A DNA stretch of 64,000 bases from Lentzea alba (GCF_011067745.1 NZ_JAAMPJ010000001.1:1040829-1104828), one strand, 5' to 3'. Shown: positions 18,359-28,368, numbered from the stretch's first letter. Numbers and translations: made by a program. The notes: generated by a model not told the origin, from the letters alone.

Positions 18359-19524
18359 GAGCCGAGGTGTTCGATCGTCGCGGCCAGCGCCCGCACGCCC
18401 TCGTCGACGTCGGCCTGTTCGGCGAACTCCTCCGGCGCGTGGCTCACGCCGGTGGGGTTGCGCACGAACAACATCGCGGTCGGCACGTGCTCAGCGAGGA
18501 TGCCCGCGTCGTGGCCCGCGCCGGTCGGCAACGCCGGAACGCCGCCGAGCGCTCCCGCGATGTCGTCGCGGAGCTTCGGGTCGAAGTGCACGGTGTCGCC
18601 GTACGACTCCTCGGTGATGGTCACCTCGCAACCCTCCTCCTTGGCGGCCTGGTGCGCCGCTTCGGAGATTTCCGCGACCATCGCACGGGTGCGCGCGTCG
18701 TCGCTGTCCCGCGCGTCCAGCCACACGTCCACAGTGGACGCAATGACGTTCGTGCCACCGGGGTTGGGGACGAGCCGTCCCACGGTGGCACGCCCGCCGT
18801 CGCGAGCCGCCCGTCGAGCGGCCAGGACCAGTTGGGACGCCGGCAGCATCGGATCGCGGCGGTCCTCGATCAGCGTCGCGCCGGCGTGGTTGCCCTCGCC
18901 GGAGAACGTGAAGCGCCACCGGCCGTGCGCGAGAATGCTGCTCGCCACGCCCACCGGCACCGTCAGGCCGCGCCCCTGTTCGACGTGCAGCTCGACGAAC
19001 TGGCCGATGCGCTTCAGGGCGCGCTCGTCCTTGCCGACCAGATCAGGGTTGTAGCCGGCGGCCTTCATGGCCTCGGCCAGCGTGATGCCGTCCGGGTCCT
19101 TGAGGTTCAACGCCTTCTCCGGGGAGATGGCGCCGGTCAGCAGCCGGGAGCCGAGGCACGCGACGCCGAACCGACCGCCTTCCTCTTCGGCGAAGACCGT
19201 GATGGCGAACGGCCTGCCCGGCTTGAACCCCTTGGCCTGCAACAGATCGACGGCCTGCAGCGAGCTGGTCACGCCGAGCGGGCCGTCGAACGCGCCGCCG
19301 CCGGGCACCGAGTCCAGGTGGCTGCCGGTGATGAGCGCGTTGTCGCCGCGCTCGCCCCACCACGCCCAGAGGTTGCCGTTCTGGTCGGTCTCGACGTTGA
19401 GGCCGCGCTTGACGGCCTGTTCGACGAACCAGTGGCGGAGCTCGAGTTCCGGCTTGGTGTAGCCGTGGCGCGAGTAGCCGCCGCGCTTGAGGTCCCGGCC
19501 GACATCGGTGATCTGGTCGAGCAT
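18355..19524 (-). CDS. M20-family amidohydrolase (allantoate amidohydrolase-like) in the hut operon
   Basis: 389 residues from the ATG that overlaps the hutU stop by 1 bp (TGATG); a longer in-frame extension to 19743 lies inside hutU and is rejected. Metallo-carboxypeptidase-like N-carbamoyl-amino-acid/allantoate amidohydrolase fold: metal motifs ITGSHLDSVPGGGAFDG, FAEEEGGRFG, ELHVEQGRGL, and PTGAGHDAGILA near the end. No HutG is encoded here, and HutF makes N-formylglutamate, so this enzyme is a good candidate for removing the formyl group. The same gene order is known from Streptomyces (from memory). Exact substrate is inferred. Confidence 0.88.
   Translation of the reverse strand: MLDQITDVGRDLKRGGYSRHGYTKPELELRHWFVEQAVKRGLNVETDQNGNLWAWWGERGDNALITGSHLDSVPGGGAFDGPLGVTSSLQAVDLLQAKGFKPGRPFAITVFAEEEGGRFGVACLGSRLLTGAISPEKALNLKDPDGITLAEAMKAAGYNPDLVGKDERALKRIGQFVELHVEQGRGLTVPVGVASSILAHGRWRFTFSGEGNHAGATLIEDRRDPMLPASQLVLAARRAARDGGRATVGRLVPNPGGTNVIASTVDVWLDARDSDDARTRAMVAEISEAAHQAAKEEGCEVTITEESYGDTVHFDPKLRDDIAGALGGVPALPTGAGHDAGILAEHVPTAMLFVRNPTGVSHAPEEFAEQADVDEGVRALAATIEHLGS
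18726..18740. repeat. 15-bp palindrome inside the M20 amidohydrolase gene
   Basis: CGTCCAC-A-GTGGACG; shares the GTCCAC-N-GTGGAC core with the copies in hutF and hutH. Confidence 0.8.
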
Positions 19525-21164
19525 CAGCCCTCCATCGGAATGCGAACGCCCTTGTCCGCGGCCACCGTCTTCGCCTCGTCGTACCCGGCGTCCACGTGCC
19601 GGATGACGCCCATCCCGGGGTCGTTGGTCAGCACGCGCTCGATCTTCTGCGCCGCCAGCGCAGTGCCGTCCGCGACCGTCACCTGACCGGCGTGGATCGA
19701 CCGTCCGATGCCCACCCCACCACCGTGGTGGATCGACACCCACGTGGCACCCGAGGCCGTGTTGACCAGGGCGTTGAGCAACGGCCAGTCCGCGATCGCG
19801 TCGGAACCGTCGGCCATCGCCTCGGTCTCGCGGTACGGGGAGGCCACCGAGCCGCAGTCGAGGTGGTCGCGGCCGATGACGATCGGCGCGGACAGCTCGC
19901 CGGACGCCACCATCTCGTTGAACTTCAGGCCGGCCAGGTGCCGTTCGCCGTAGCCGAGCCAGCAGATGCGGGCGGGCAGGCCCTGGAACTCGACGCGTTC
20001 ACCGGCCATCTTGATCCAGCGGGCGAGCTGCTCGTTCTCGGGGAAGAGCTCCAGGATGGCGGCATCGGTCTTGGCGATGTCCGCCGGGTCGCCCGACAGC
20101 GCGGCCCAGCGGAACGGGCCCTTGCCCTCGCAGAACAGCGGCCGGATGTACGCGGGCACGAAGCCGGGGAACGCGAACGCGCGGTCGTAGCCGCCGAGCT
20201 GCGCCTCGCCGCGGATCGAGTTGCCGTAGTCGAACACCTCGGCGCCGCGATCCATGAAGCCGACCATCGCCTCGACGTGCGTGGCCATCGAAGCCCGCGC
20301 CCGGTCGGTGAACTCCTCCGGCTTCGCGGCGGCGTAGTCCTGCCAGTCCTCCAAAGCCACACCGACAGGCAGGTACGCCAACGGGTCGTGCGCCGACGTC
20401 TGGTCCGTCACGATGTCGACGGCGACCTCGCGGCGCAGCAGTTCGGGCAGGATCTCCGCCGCGTTGCCCACCACACCAACGGAAACGGCCTCACCGGCAG
20501 CCTTCGCGGCCAGCACACGCTCAACAGCGGAGTCCAGATCCGCGGCGATCTCGTCGAGGTAGCGGGTCTCCAGACGGCGCTGGGCGCGGTGCGGGTCGAC
20601 CTCGATGCACAGCGCGACGCCCTCGTTCATCGTCACGGCGAGAGGCTGCGCACCGCCCATGCCGCCCAGACCGGCGGTCACGGTCAGAGTGCCCTTCAAC
20701 GAACCGCCGAAGCGCTTGGTGGCGACGGCGGCGAACGTCTCGAAGGTGCCCTGCAGGATGCCCTGGGTGCCGATGTAGATCCACGAACCGGCGGTCATCT
20801 GCCCGTACATCGTGAGGCCCTCGGCCTCCAGGCGGCGGAACTCCGGCCAGTTCGCCCAGTCCGGCACCAGGTTCGAGTTCGCGATGAGCACGCGCGGCGC
20901 CCACTCGTGCGTGCGCATGACGCCGACGGGGCGTCCGGACTGCACGAGCAGCGTCTCGTCGGCTTCGAGGTTCTTGAGCTCACGGGAGATCGCGTCGAAC
21001 GACGGCCAGTCACGCGCGGCTTTGCCGGTGCCGCCGTAGACGACGAGGTCCTCGGGGCGCTCGGCCACGTCCGGGTCGAGGTTGTTGTGGAACATCCGCA
21101 GGGCGGCCTCGGTGGACCAGTTCTTCGCGGTCAGCGAGGTACCTCGGTCAGCACGAACAACCAT
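19524..21164 (-). CDS. hutU: Urocanate hydratase
   Basis: 546 residues, full length for the family. Converts urocanate to 4-imidazolone-5-propionate using bound NAD as an electrophile. Family signatures include [44 protein letters not shown] (NAD-binding glycine-rich region), [13 protein letters not shown] and [17 protein letters not shown]. Stop and start overlap neighbours by 1 bp each (TAATG with hutH, TGATG with the amidohydrolase). Confidence 0.97.
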   Translation of the reverse strand: MVVRADRGTSLTAKNWSTEAALRMFHNNLDPDVAERPEDLVVYGGTGKAARDWPSFDAISRELKNLEADETLLVQSGRPVGVMRTHEWAPRVLIANSNLVPDWANWPEFRRLEAEGLTMYGQMTAGSWIYIGTQGILQGTFETFAAVATKRFGGSLKGTLTVTAGLGGMGGAQPLAVTMNEGVALCIEVDPHRAQRRLETRYLDEIAADLDSAVERVLAAKAAGEAVSVGVVGNAAEILPELLRREVAVDIVTDQTSAHDPLAYLPVGVALEDWQDYAAAKPEEFTDRARASMATHVEAMVGFMDRGAEVFDYGNSIRGEAQLGGYDRAFAFPGFVPAYIRPLFCEGKGPFRWAALSGDPADIAKTDAAILELFPENEQLARWIKMAGERVEFQGLPARICWLGYGERHLAGLKFNEMVASGELSAPIVIGRDHLDCGSVASPYRETEAMADGSDAIADWPLLNALVNTASGATWVSIHHGGGVGIGRSIHAGQVTVADGTALAAQKIERVLTNDPGMGVIRHVDAGYDEAKTVAADKGVRIPMEG

Positions 21165-22669
21165 TACAGGGCTCCACTTCGAATCAGGGCCTCGGCGGCA
21201 GCGATCTCGGGCGCGAGGTGGCGGTCAGGACCGGGGCCCTGGACCGTCTCGCGCAACTTCGCCACGGCGGCGGCCGTCGCGGGGGCGGGCTTGAGGGGCG
21301 CGCGCAGATCCAGCGCACGCGCGGCGGTGAGCAGTTCAATGGCGAGGACAGTGGTGAGGCCGTCCACGGCCTTGCGCAGCTTGCGGGCGGCGGACCAGCC
21401 CATCGACACGTGGTCCTCCTGCATCGCGGAGGACGGGATCGAGTCGACGGACGCCGGCACGGCCAGGCGCTTGAGCTCGGACACGATCGCGGCCTGCGTG
21501 TACTGGGCGATCATGTGACCGGAGTCGACGCCAGGGTCGTCGGCGAGGAACGGCGGCAGGCCGTGCGACCGCGACACGTCGAGCATGCGGTCGGTGCGGC
21601 GTTCGGCGATGGACGCGACGTCCGCGAGCGGGATCGCGAGGAAGTCCAGCGCGTAGGCGACCGGTGCGCCGTGGAAGTTGCCGTTGGACTCGACCCGGCC
21701 GTCCGCCAGCACCACCGGGTTGTCGATCACCGACGACAGTTCGCGGTCGGCCACCGTCGCCGCGTAGGCCACCGTGTCGCGCGCCGCGCCGTGCACCTGC
21801 GGGGAGCAGCGCAGCGAGTACGCGTCCTGCACGCGGGTGCAGTCGGGGCCGCGGTGCGAGGCGACGATCTCGGAGTCGCGCAGGAACGCGAGCATCCGGG
21901 CGGCACTCAGGTTCTGGCCGGGATGCGGGCGCAGTGCGTGCAGTTCCGGGGAGAAAACGCGGTCGGTGCCGAGCAGCGCCTCGACGCTCATCGCGGCGGT
22001 GAGGTCGGCGATGTCGAGCAACCGGGTCAGGTCCGCGATCGCCAGCGACAGCATGCCGAGCATGCCGTCGGTGCCGTTGATCAGCGCGAGGCCTTCCTTC
22101 TCGGCCAGCTGCACCGGTTCGATGCCCGCCGCCCTGAGCGCCTCGGCCGCGGGGACGAGCTCGTTCGCCGCGTTGCGGACCATGCCCTCGCCCATCAGCG
22201 CCAGCGCGTTGGCCGAGAGCGGCGCCAGGTCGCCGGAGCAGCCCAGCGAGCCGAACTCGTGCACCACCGGGGTGATGCCGGCGTTCAGCATGCCCGCCAT
22301 CGCGTCCACAGTGGACAGTCGGACGCCGGTGTGGCCGGTGGAGAGGGTGCGCAGCCGCAGCAGCATCAGCGCCCGGACGACCTCGCGCTCGACCTCGGGC
22401 CCCGAACCGGCGGCGTGCGAGCGGATCAACGACCGCTGCAGCTGGGCCCGGCGGTCCGGCGGGATGTGCCGGACGGCGAGCGCGCCGAACCCGGTCGACA
22501 CGCCGTAGGTGGGGCGTTCGGCCGTGGCGAGCTGTTCGATGTGGCCGCGGGCGGTGGTGACCGCCTCGCGGGCCGCCGCGGTGATCGTCACCGGGGCACC
22601 GTCGCGAGCGACGGCGTGCACGTCCTCGAGGGTCAGAGGCTTCGGACCCAGCTCCACCGGTTGTGTCAT
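21164..22669 (-). CDS. hutH: Histidine ammonia-lyase
   Basis: 501 residues starting [17 protein letters not shown]; further in-frame upstream codons run into the intergenic hairpin and are rejected. Removes ammonia from L-histidine to give urocanate. Substrate motif [11 protein letters not shown] (55-65) and prosthetic-group motif [13 protein letters not shown]: the autocatalytic MIO triad here is Cys-Ser-Gly (144-146) instead of Ala-Ser-Gly, a variant I recall from other actinobacterial enzymes. First gene of the operon; its stop overlaps hutU. Confidence 0.96.
   Translation of the reverse strand: MTQPVELGPKPLTLEDVHAVARDGAPVTITAAAREAVTTARGHIEQLATAERPTYGVSTGFGALAVRHIPPDRRAQLQRSLIRSHAAGSGPEVEREVVRALMLLRLRTLSTGHTGVRLSTVDAMAGMLNAGITPVVHEFGSLGCSGDLAPLSANALALMGEGMVRNAANELVPAAEALRAAGIEPVQLAEKEGLALINGTDGMLGMLSLAIADLTRLLDIADLTAAMSVEALLGTDRVFSPELHALRPHPGQNLSAARMLAFLRDSEIVASHRGPDCTRVQDAYSLRCSPQVHGAARDTVAYAATVADRELSSVIDNPVVLADGRVESNGNFHGAPVAYALDFLAIPLADVASIAERRTDRMLDVSRSHGLPPFLADDPGVDSGHMIAQYTQAAIVSELKRLAVPASVDSIPSSAMQEDHVSMGWSAARKLRKAVDGLTTVLAIELLTAARALDLRAPLKPAPATAAAVAKLRETVQGPGPDRHLAPEIAAAEALIRSGAL
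22304..22316. repeat. 13-bp palindrome inside hutH
   Basis: GTCCAC-A-GTGGAC, third copy of the hut-internal palindrome. Confidence 0.78.
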
Positions 22670-22680
22670 GCAGACATCAC

Positions 22681-22716
22681 AGCGCTCCGGGGCCGACTCA
22701 GCGACCCCGGAGCGCT
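22681..22716 (-). terminator. Strong hairpin immediately upstream of hutH
   Basis: AGCGCTCCGGGG (22681-22692) pairs perfectly with CCCCGGAGCGCT (22705-22716), loop 12 bases. On the minus strand it follows the anti-sigma-like gene (stop 22744) and ends only 11 bp before the hutH ATG. It may terminate the upstream transcript. The only GGAG near hutH lies inside the stem, so it could also control hutH translation or read-through. Confidence 0.65.
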
Positions 22717-22723
22717 CGATGGT

Positions 22724-22739
22724 GTCTGGTATCCCAGAC
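22724..22739. promoter_or_regulatory. Dyad-symmetric operator candidate upstream of hutH
   Basis: GTCTGG-TATC-CCAGAC, 6-bp arms around 4 bases, in the 74-bp gap before hutH and just after the upstream gene's stop. Size and symmetry suit a dimeric repressor, perhaps the IclR-type regulator encoded 1.6 kb away; that link is inference. Confidence 0.45.
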
Positions 22740-22743
22740 GGGG

Positions 22744-23694
22744 CTACACGCCTCGGCCGATCCACACCGTGTCGGGCTGGGGCACGATCTGGAGCTGGAC
22801 GCGGCCGGCGGCGGCCACGAGGGCGTCACGCTCCCCTTGAGCACCGTTGACGGTGATCCAGAACCCGCTGCTGTCCCGCACGGTGACCGTGCCGTCGTCG
22901 ATCAGCGAGCCCTTCTGCCCGCGCAAGGTCACGAGCGCGCCGTCGGTCTTCGCCGGGGCGCTCGTCGACACCGTCACCCCGTACTTCTCGCCGGCCCAGC
23001 GGGCGGTCCAGTCGTAGGGCGAGTCGCCCCAGACCTCGGAGGCCGGTGCGCCGTCGAGCCAGAACGGCGGCAGGAAGGTGACCTTCGCGTCCATCCGCAC
23101 GGAGTCGGCCACGCGGAGCGCGATCGACTTGGGGTCGGCCACCCCGCGCACGGTCACGTTGAGCACGTCCTGCGCCTTCCAGAAGAGCTCGGCCACGGAG
23201 CCGTGCACGACGACCCAGGCCGGCAGCTGTCGGACGCTGACCTGCTCGAACTTGTCGCGGTCCGCCGGCAGGTCCTTGATGGTCTGCACCGTGATGCGCG
23301 GCTGCTCGGCCTTCTCCAGCGGGTTGCCCTTGCTGCCCGCCGGCACCCAGTCGCGGCTGACCTGGTCTCCGGACGCCGCGCGGTGCGTCTCGACGAACCC
23401 GTCCGGCAGCCAGTGCGGCGCGTACTTGAGCGGGATGGGCTGCCCGGCCGACTTGTGCGGCATGAGCGCGGCGGCCGCGTCGTTGTGGCTGGGCGGCGTG
23501 TACTTGTCGCTCGCGACGAGGCCCGTGAAGATCAGGACGGCGACGGCGGCCATGCCGGCGGTGGCGATCAGGAAGATGTTGTTCCGGTGCTGCTTCCGCT
23601 TGCGCCGCAGGGCGTTGAGCGTCGGGCCCGGATGCGGGGTACGTTCGGCGAGCTTGCCGAGCGCATCCTTGACGAGCTGTTCGGTGTCGTTCAC
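22744..23694 (-). CDS. Single-pass membrane protein paired with ECF sigma factor (putative anti-sigma)
   Basis: 316 residues from a GTG that overlaps the sigma factor stop by 4 bp (GTGA). Basic cytosolic N-terminus (RRKRKQHRNN, about 30-39), one membrane helix (NIFLIATAGMAAVAVLIFTG, about 39-58), then about 255 extracytoplasmic residues with no domain I can name. Co-translation with an ECF sigma and this topology fit a membrane anti-sigma factor or sensor, but no zinc anti-sigma motif is visible in the cytosolic part. Confidence 0.7.
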   Translation of the reverse strand: MNDTEQLVKDALGKLAERTPHPGPTLNALRRKRKQHRNNIFLIATAGMAAVAVLIFTGLVASDKYTPPSHNDAAAALMPHKSAGQPIPLKYAPHWLPDGFVETHRAASGDQVSRDWVPAGSKGNPLEKAEQPRITVQTIKDLPADRDKFEQVSVRQLPAWVVVHGSVAELFWKAQDVLNVTVRGVADPKSIALRVADSVRMDAKVTFLPPFWLDGAPASEVWGDSPYDWTARWAGEKYGVTVSTSAPAKTDGALVTLRGQKGSLIDDGTVTVRDSSGFWITVNGAQGERDALVAAAGRVQLQIVPQPDTVWIGRGV

Positions 23695-24218
23695 GACAGG
23701 CCCTCCCCGAGCCGCAACCCGACACCAGCGGGCTCCGGCGTGTGGTCCATCCGGAGTGTGGCCAGCGCACGTGAGATGTGGCTGCGCACGGTTCCCTCGG
23801 CACAACCGAGCATCTGTGCGATCTCCGAGTCCTCGTAGTTCTCGTAGTAGCGGAGCACGACCGCGGCCCGCTGTTTGCGGGGCAGCTTGGCGATCCGCTG
23901 CAACATGGCTTCGCGCTCGTCGTAGTGGTGCGTCGTGTCTCCGACGGGCGGTGTGACGGACTCCAGCGTCGTCATGCAGAGGGCGACGTCCTTGGCGGCC
24001 CTGCGTCTGCGCCACGAGAGGTACTCGTTGGTCACCATGCGCTTGACGTAGGCGTGAGGGAGGTCGACGGAACCGATGCGATCCCACTTCTGCTGCGCGC
24101 GCAGCAGCACTTCCTGGACCACGTCCTGGGCCAGGTGCGGGTCACACGTGAGCACGGTGGCATAGCGCAGCAACGGGGTCACCTGTTCTGCCACGAAGTC
24201 ATCGAAACTCGGTGTCAA
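23691..24218 (-). CDS. SigE-family ECF RNA polymerase sigma factor
   Basis: 175 residues. Region 2 FDDFVAEQVTPLLRYATVLTCDP...LAQDVVQEVLLRAQQKW...AYVKRMVTNEYLSWRRR, and region 4 with HTH (KLPRKQRAAVVLRYYENY, then IAQMLGCAEGTVRSHISRAL). Typical of the small actinobacterial SigE-type group, which usually pair with a co-transcribed membrane protein, as here. Target promoters unknown. The 114-bp gap to the divergent IclR gene must hold both promoters. Confidence 0.92.
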   Translation of the reverse strand: MTPSFDDFVAEQVTPLLRYATVLTCDPHLAQDVVQEVLLRAQQKWDRIGSVDLPHAYVKRMVTNEYLSWRRRRAAKDVALCMTTLESVTPPVGDTTHHYDEREAMLQRIAKLPRKQRAAVVLRYYENYEDSEIAQMLGCAEGTVRSHISRALATLRMDHTPEPAGVGLRLGEGLS

Positions 24219-24332
24219 TCCCGACCCCCTTCAAAACCGTCACGTCACCTACAACGCACGTGCCGCCTGTTCTGTTGAGTGTGCACTGATGGCGGAACGG
24301 CGTGGGCTGGATCACGTGGGAAAATCACTGTT

Positions 24333-25118
24333 GTGGGCAGCAGCAGTGACGTTCCCGCGCTGCGGCGAGGTCTCTCGGTCCTTCGGCTGCTGGCGGGCAG
24401 ACCAGGTCCGGTCTCCGCGGCGTCGGTGGCGCGCGAGCTTAATCTGCCCAGGTCAACGACCTATCACCTGCTGTCGGAACTCACCGAGGCGGGCTTCGCG
24501 ACCCACTTCCCCGAGGAGAAGCGCTACGGCCTGGGCGTCGCCGCGTTCGAGCTCGGGTCCGCCTATCTGCGGCACGACCCGCTGGAACGCCTCGCCCGCC
24601 CGTTGCTGCGACGGCTCGCCGACCGGATGGAGAAGGTCGCGCACCTGGGCGTCCTGCACGGCGCGGAGGCCCTGTACCTGGTGCGCGAGCAGCCCCGGCA
24701 GCCCCAGGCGATCGTGTCCGACGTCGGCGTCCGCCTGCCCGCGCACCTGACGGCCTCGGGCCGCGCGATGCTGGCGCACGTGCCTCCCGCGCAGGTCAGG
24801 GCACTGTTCCCGTCCGTGGCGTCGTTCGTCGACCGGACCGGCCGGGGCCCGCACAACCTGCCGGCGCTGCGCCGGTCGCTGACCGCGGAACGCCGGCAGG
24901 GCTGGGCGGTCGAGGACGGGTTCGTGACCGCGGGGTTCGCGTCGGTGGCGGCGCCGGTGTTCGACCACGGGGAACGCCCGATCGCGGCCATCACGCTGAC
25001 GTTCCGGCACCTGTGCGACACGCCCTGCGGCCAGACCTGGCCCGACTTGGCCAAGGAGGTCCGCAAGGCCGCCGACGAGCTGACGGTCCGGATCGGCGGT
25101 CACGCGGCTTCAAGTTAG
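24333..25118 (+). CDS. IclR-family transcriptional regulator
   Basis: 261 residues from GTG 24333 (VGSSSDVPALRRGLSVL); GTG 24279 is an alternative that adds 18 residues. N-terminal winged HTH (VLRLLAGRPGPVSAASVARELNLPRSTTYHLLSEL, about 12-46) and C-terminal IclR effector domain (VGVRLPAHLTASGRAMLA, then RQGWAVEDGF and SVAAPVFDHGERPIAAITLT). IclR proteins bind small carboxylates or aromatics. It is near the hut operon but separated by the sigma/anti-sigma pair, so regulation of hut is only a possibility. Confidence 0.9.
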   Translation: MGSSSDVPALRRGLSVLRLLAGRPGPVSAASVARELNLPRSTTYHLLSELTEAGFATHFPEEKRYGLGVAAFELGSAYLRHDPLERLARPLLRRLADRMEKVAHLGVLHGAEALYLVREQPRQPQAIVSDVGVRLPAHLTASGRAMLAHVPPAQVRALFPSVASFVDRTGRGPHNLPALRRSLTAERRQGWAVEDGFVTAGFASVAAPVFDHGERPIAAITLTFRHLCDTPCGQTWPDLAKEVRKAADELTVRIGGHAASS

Positions 25119-25121
25119 TAG

Positions 25122-25133
25122 CTATGTACATAG
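25122..25133. promoter_or_regulatory. Palindromic operator candidate upstream of the MarR gene
   Basis: CTATGTACATAG, a perfect 12-bp AT-rich palindrome starting 4 bp after the IclR stop, with a related half-site CATGTAC at 25138-25144. A TACTGT -10-like hexamer (25142-25147) is 8 bp before the MarR ATG. Position and symmetry fit autoregulation by a MarR dimer. Confidence 0.6.
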
Positions 25134-25154
25134 TAGCCATGTACTGTATCTGCC

Positions 25155-25577
25155 ATGAGCAGTGCAGAACCGACGCCTGGGCACCTCGTGTGGCGTTTGG
25201 CGATGAAGTGGCGGACGGCCGTTGACCGCGCGTTGGATCCCCTCGAACTGACGCACGCGCAGTACGTCGTGCTGTCGTCACTTCTGGCGTTGGACCGTCC
25301 CTCGCAGCGCGAACTGGCCGACCACACGGGCCTCGAACCGCTGTACGTCTCGAAGCTGGCGCGCTCGTTGGAGGCGTCCGGGTTCATCTCGCGCGCACGG
25401 GATGCCGTCGACACACGGACCGTGCGGCTTGCACTGACCCCGCACGGCCGTTCGACCGTCGAGCCCGCCGTCGCGTTGGTCCGGTCGCTGCTGGACCGGC
25501 TGTTGGAGCCCCTCGGCGAGCGCACCGCCGCCTTCTCTCGCGAGTTGACTGCTCTGCTCGCCGTTCGCCTCGACTAA
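25155..25577 (+). CDS. MarR-family transcriptional regulator
   Basis: 140 residues. Winged helix at about 35-100: LTHAQYVVLSSLLAL, SQRELADHTGLEPLYVSKLARSLE (recognition helix), and wing DAVDTRTVRLALTPHG. Only 12 bp separate it from the dehalogenase-like gene, so it probably controls that operon through the upstream palindrome, with release by a ligand that may be the hydrolase substrate. Ligand unknown. Confidence 0.9.
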   Translation: MSSAEPTPGHLVWRLAMKWRTAVDRALDPLELTHAQYVVLSSLLALDRPSQRELADHTGLEPLYVSKLARSLEASGFISRARDAVDTRTVRLALTPHGRSTVEPAVALVRSLLDRLLEPLGERTAAFSRELTALLAVRLD

Positions 25578-25589
25578 GGACGTTCCGTC

Positions 25590-26420
<831 letters not shown>

Positions 26421-26425
26421 CGTGC

Positions 26426-27421
26426 ATGGGGGTTACCGTCGAGAAGTTCGATCCAGCGCACGCGCCCGAAGCCGATCTCCGCGCCTTTCACGAGGTGACG
26501 ATCGCCAGGTATGCCGACGATCGACCCAAATGGACCGCGCCGACCTACGAGGAAATCCTGTTCCGGCTGAGGACGCCGTTCCAGGGGTTCGGGCCGTCAC
26601 ACCGGTGGTCGGCCCGCCACGACGGTGACCTCGTCGGGGTCGCCGAGCTGCTCTTCGCGGACTGGGAACACGCGGCGTTGCTGGAGATCGTGGTGCACCC
26701 GCGAGCCCGGCGCCGCGGAGTCGGCACAGCGGTCCTGCGCGCCTTGCTGCCTGAGGTCGAGGCCCGCGGCCGTACTCAGCTCGAAGGCTGGCAGATCACC
26801 AAGGACAGCGACGGCGCCCGGTGGGCCGCGAACCGCGGATTCCGGACGGTCAACACCAACATCCTCCAGAGCCTGACGTTCGCCGAGGTGGACAGCGCGC
26901 TCTGGGACGTCCCGGTGCCACCCGGCTACCGGCTCGTGCAGTGGACCAACCGCGCGCCCGACGATCTGCTCTCCTCCTATTCCGCCGCACGCAATGCGAT
27001 CCACGACGCACCTGTGGGCGAGACGAACGTGCCATTGCCTCAATGGACGCCCGAACGGACGCGCGAAGCGGAGCAGGACTACCTCGACCGCGGCGCCGAG
27101 CAACGGGTCGTCGTCGCGGTGCACGAGGCCAGCGGTGCCGTGGGCGGCCTGACCGAACTCGAACTGCACAGCGAACGCCCAAGCCGCGCGTTCCAGCAGG
27201 ACACCGCCGTGACGCCGGCACATCGCGGCCGCGGCCTCGGCCGGTGCATGAAGGCGCACATGATCCGCTGGACGCTGTCCGAGCGGCCGGCGCTCACCGA
27301 GGTCGCCACCGGCACCGCCGCCGCGAACGTGCACATGGCACGGGTCAACCATTCGCTCGGCTACGTCACGATCAGCGACATGATCGCCGTCAGCGCGCCG
27401 ATCGCGGAGGTGCGGGCGTGA
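26426..27421 (+). CDS. Tandem-GNAT N-acetyltransferase 1
   Basis: 331 residues from the ATG 5 bp after the hydrolase stop. Two GNAT folds: first with the acetyl-CoA loop VVHPRARRRGVGTAVL (about 93-108), second with VTPAHRGRGLGRCMKA (about 263-278), the last followed by NVHMARVNHSLGYV, typical of the GNAT C-terminal segment. Overlaps the next gene by 4 bp (GTGA). Acceptor substrate unknown. Confidence 0.87.
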   Translation: MGVTVEKFDPAHAPEADLRAFHEVTIARYADDRPKWTAPTYEEILFRLRTPFQGFGPSHRWSARHDGDLVGVAELLFADWEHAALLEIVVHPRARRRGVGTAVLRALLPEVEARGRTQLEGWQITKDSDGARWAANRGFRTVNTNILQSLTFAEVDSALWDVPVPPGYRLVQWTNRAPDDLLSSYSAARNAIHDAPVGETNVPLPQWTPERTREAEQDYLDRGAEQRVVVAVHEASGAVGGLTELELHSERPSRAFQQDTAVTPAHRGRGLGRCMKAHMIRWTLSERPALTEVATGTAAANVHMARVNHSLGYVTISDMIAVSAPIAEVRA

Positions 27422-28368
27422 TCGAGGAACTGGACTTCGCGCAGGCATCCGAGGACGACCGGCGCGGTCTGCACGAGGTGGTGGCGGCCTGGGCCGTCGA
27501 GAGCTCGCCCGGCAGGGAGAAGCCGCCCTACGCGGCCAGTGTCGCCAGGTGGGAGAAGCGCGACGAACTCGGCTTCGAACCGCCGCGCTTCGTCGTCGCC
27601 CGAGACGGCGGGAAGATCACCGGATACGCCCAGGTACAGGTCTCGGAGGCCGAGGCGAACGCACACCTCGCCATCGTCACCGTGGTGGTGCTGCCCGAAC
27701 ACCGCCGCCGTGGCATCGGTACCGCCTTGCTGCACGCCGTGCCGTCGTTGCTGAACGGCCAGACCGTCATCGAGTCGTGGAGTGTGGTCAAGGGCAGTGC
27801 CAGTGAGCCGTTCGCCGCAGCCCGCGGCTTCCGGGTCATCACCTCCATGACGAGGCAACGACTGGACGTCGGCGAGCCGCCGGAGGCAGGCGAGCTGCCA
27901 CCCGGATACGAGCTGGTCAACTGGTTCGGTGCGGCGCCAGAGGAGTTCGTGGAGGCGTACGTCCAAGGCCTCAACGCGATCGCGGACGCACCGTTCGGCG
28001 AGACCTCACTCGACCACGCGCACAACACGGTCGAGAGCATCCGTCAGGGCGAGGCCGTCTCGGACCGGTGGGTGGTTCTCCTGCTGCACAAGGGCGAGGT
28101 CGCCGGAGTGACGGTGGTGGAGCGGAACTCCGCCGTCCCCACCGTGGCCGAGCAACTGCACACGGTCGTGCTTCCCGCACATCGCGGCAAAGGACTGGGC
28201 CGACTGATCAAGGCCCGCATGCTGCACGACCTGACGGGTGTCGAACGCGTCTTCACTCGCACCAGCAGCGACAACGAACACATGCTCCGCGTGAACCGCT
28301 CGCTGGGCTACATCGATCTCTACACGTACATGGCCGTACAAGCGAAAACCGCCGACCTGCAGCCGTGA
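27418..28368 (+). CDS. Tandem-GNAT N-acetyltransferase 2
   Basis: 316 residues from a GTG that overlaps the previous stop. Same two-domain design as the upstream gene: VVLPEHRRRGIGTALL (about 92-107), then VVLPAHRGKGLGRLIKA (about 250-266), and NEHMLRVNRSLGYI. The pair are paralogues in one coupled unit, probably an old duplication. Acceptor unknown. A possible shared terminator with the convergent gene is AACCGCCG/CGGCGGTT at 28347-28354/28379-28386. Confidence 0.86.
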   Translation: MIEELDFAQASEDDRRGLHEVVAAWAVESSPGREKPPYAASVARWEKRDELGFEPPRFVVARDGGKITGYAQVQVSEAEANAHLAIVTVVVLPEHRRRGIGTALLHAVPSLLNGQTVIESWSVVKGSASEPFAAARGFRVITSMTRQRLDVGEPPEAGELPPGYELVNWFGAAPEEFVEAYVQGLNAIADAPFGETSLDHAHNTVESIRQGEAVSDRWVVLLLHKGEVAGVTVVERNSAVPTVAEQLHTVVLPAHRGKGLGRLIKARMLHDLTGVERVFTRTSSDNEHMLRVNRSLGYIDLYTYMAVQAKTADLQP

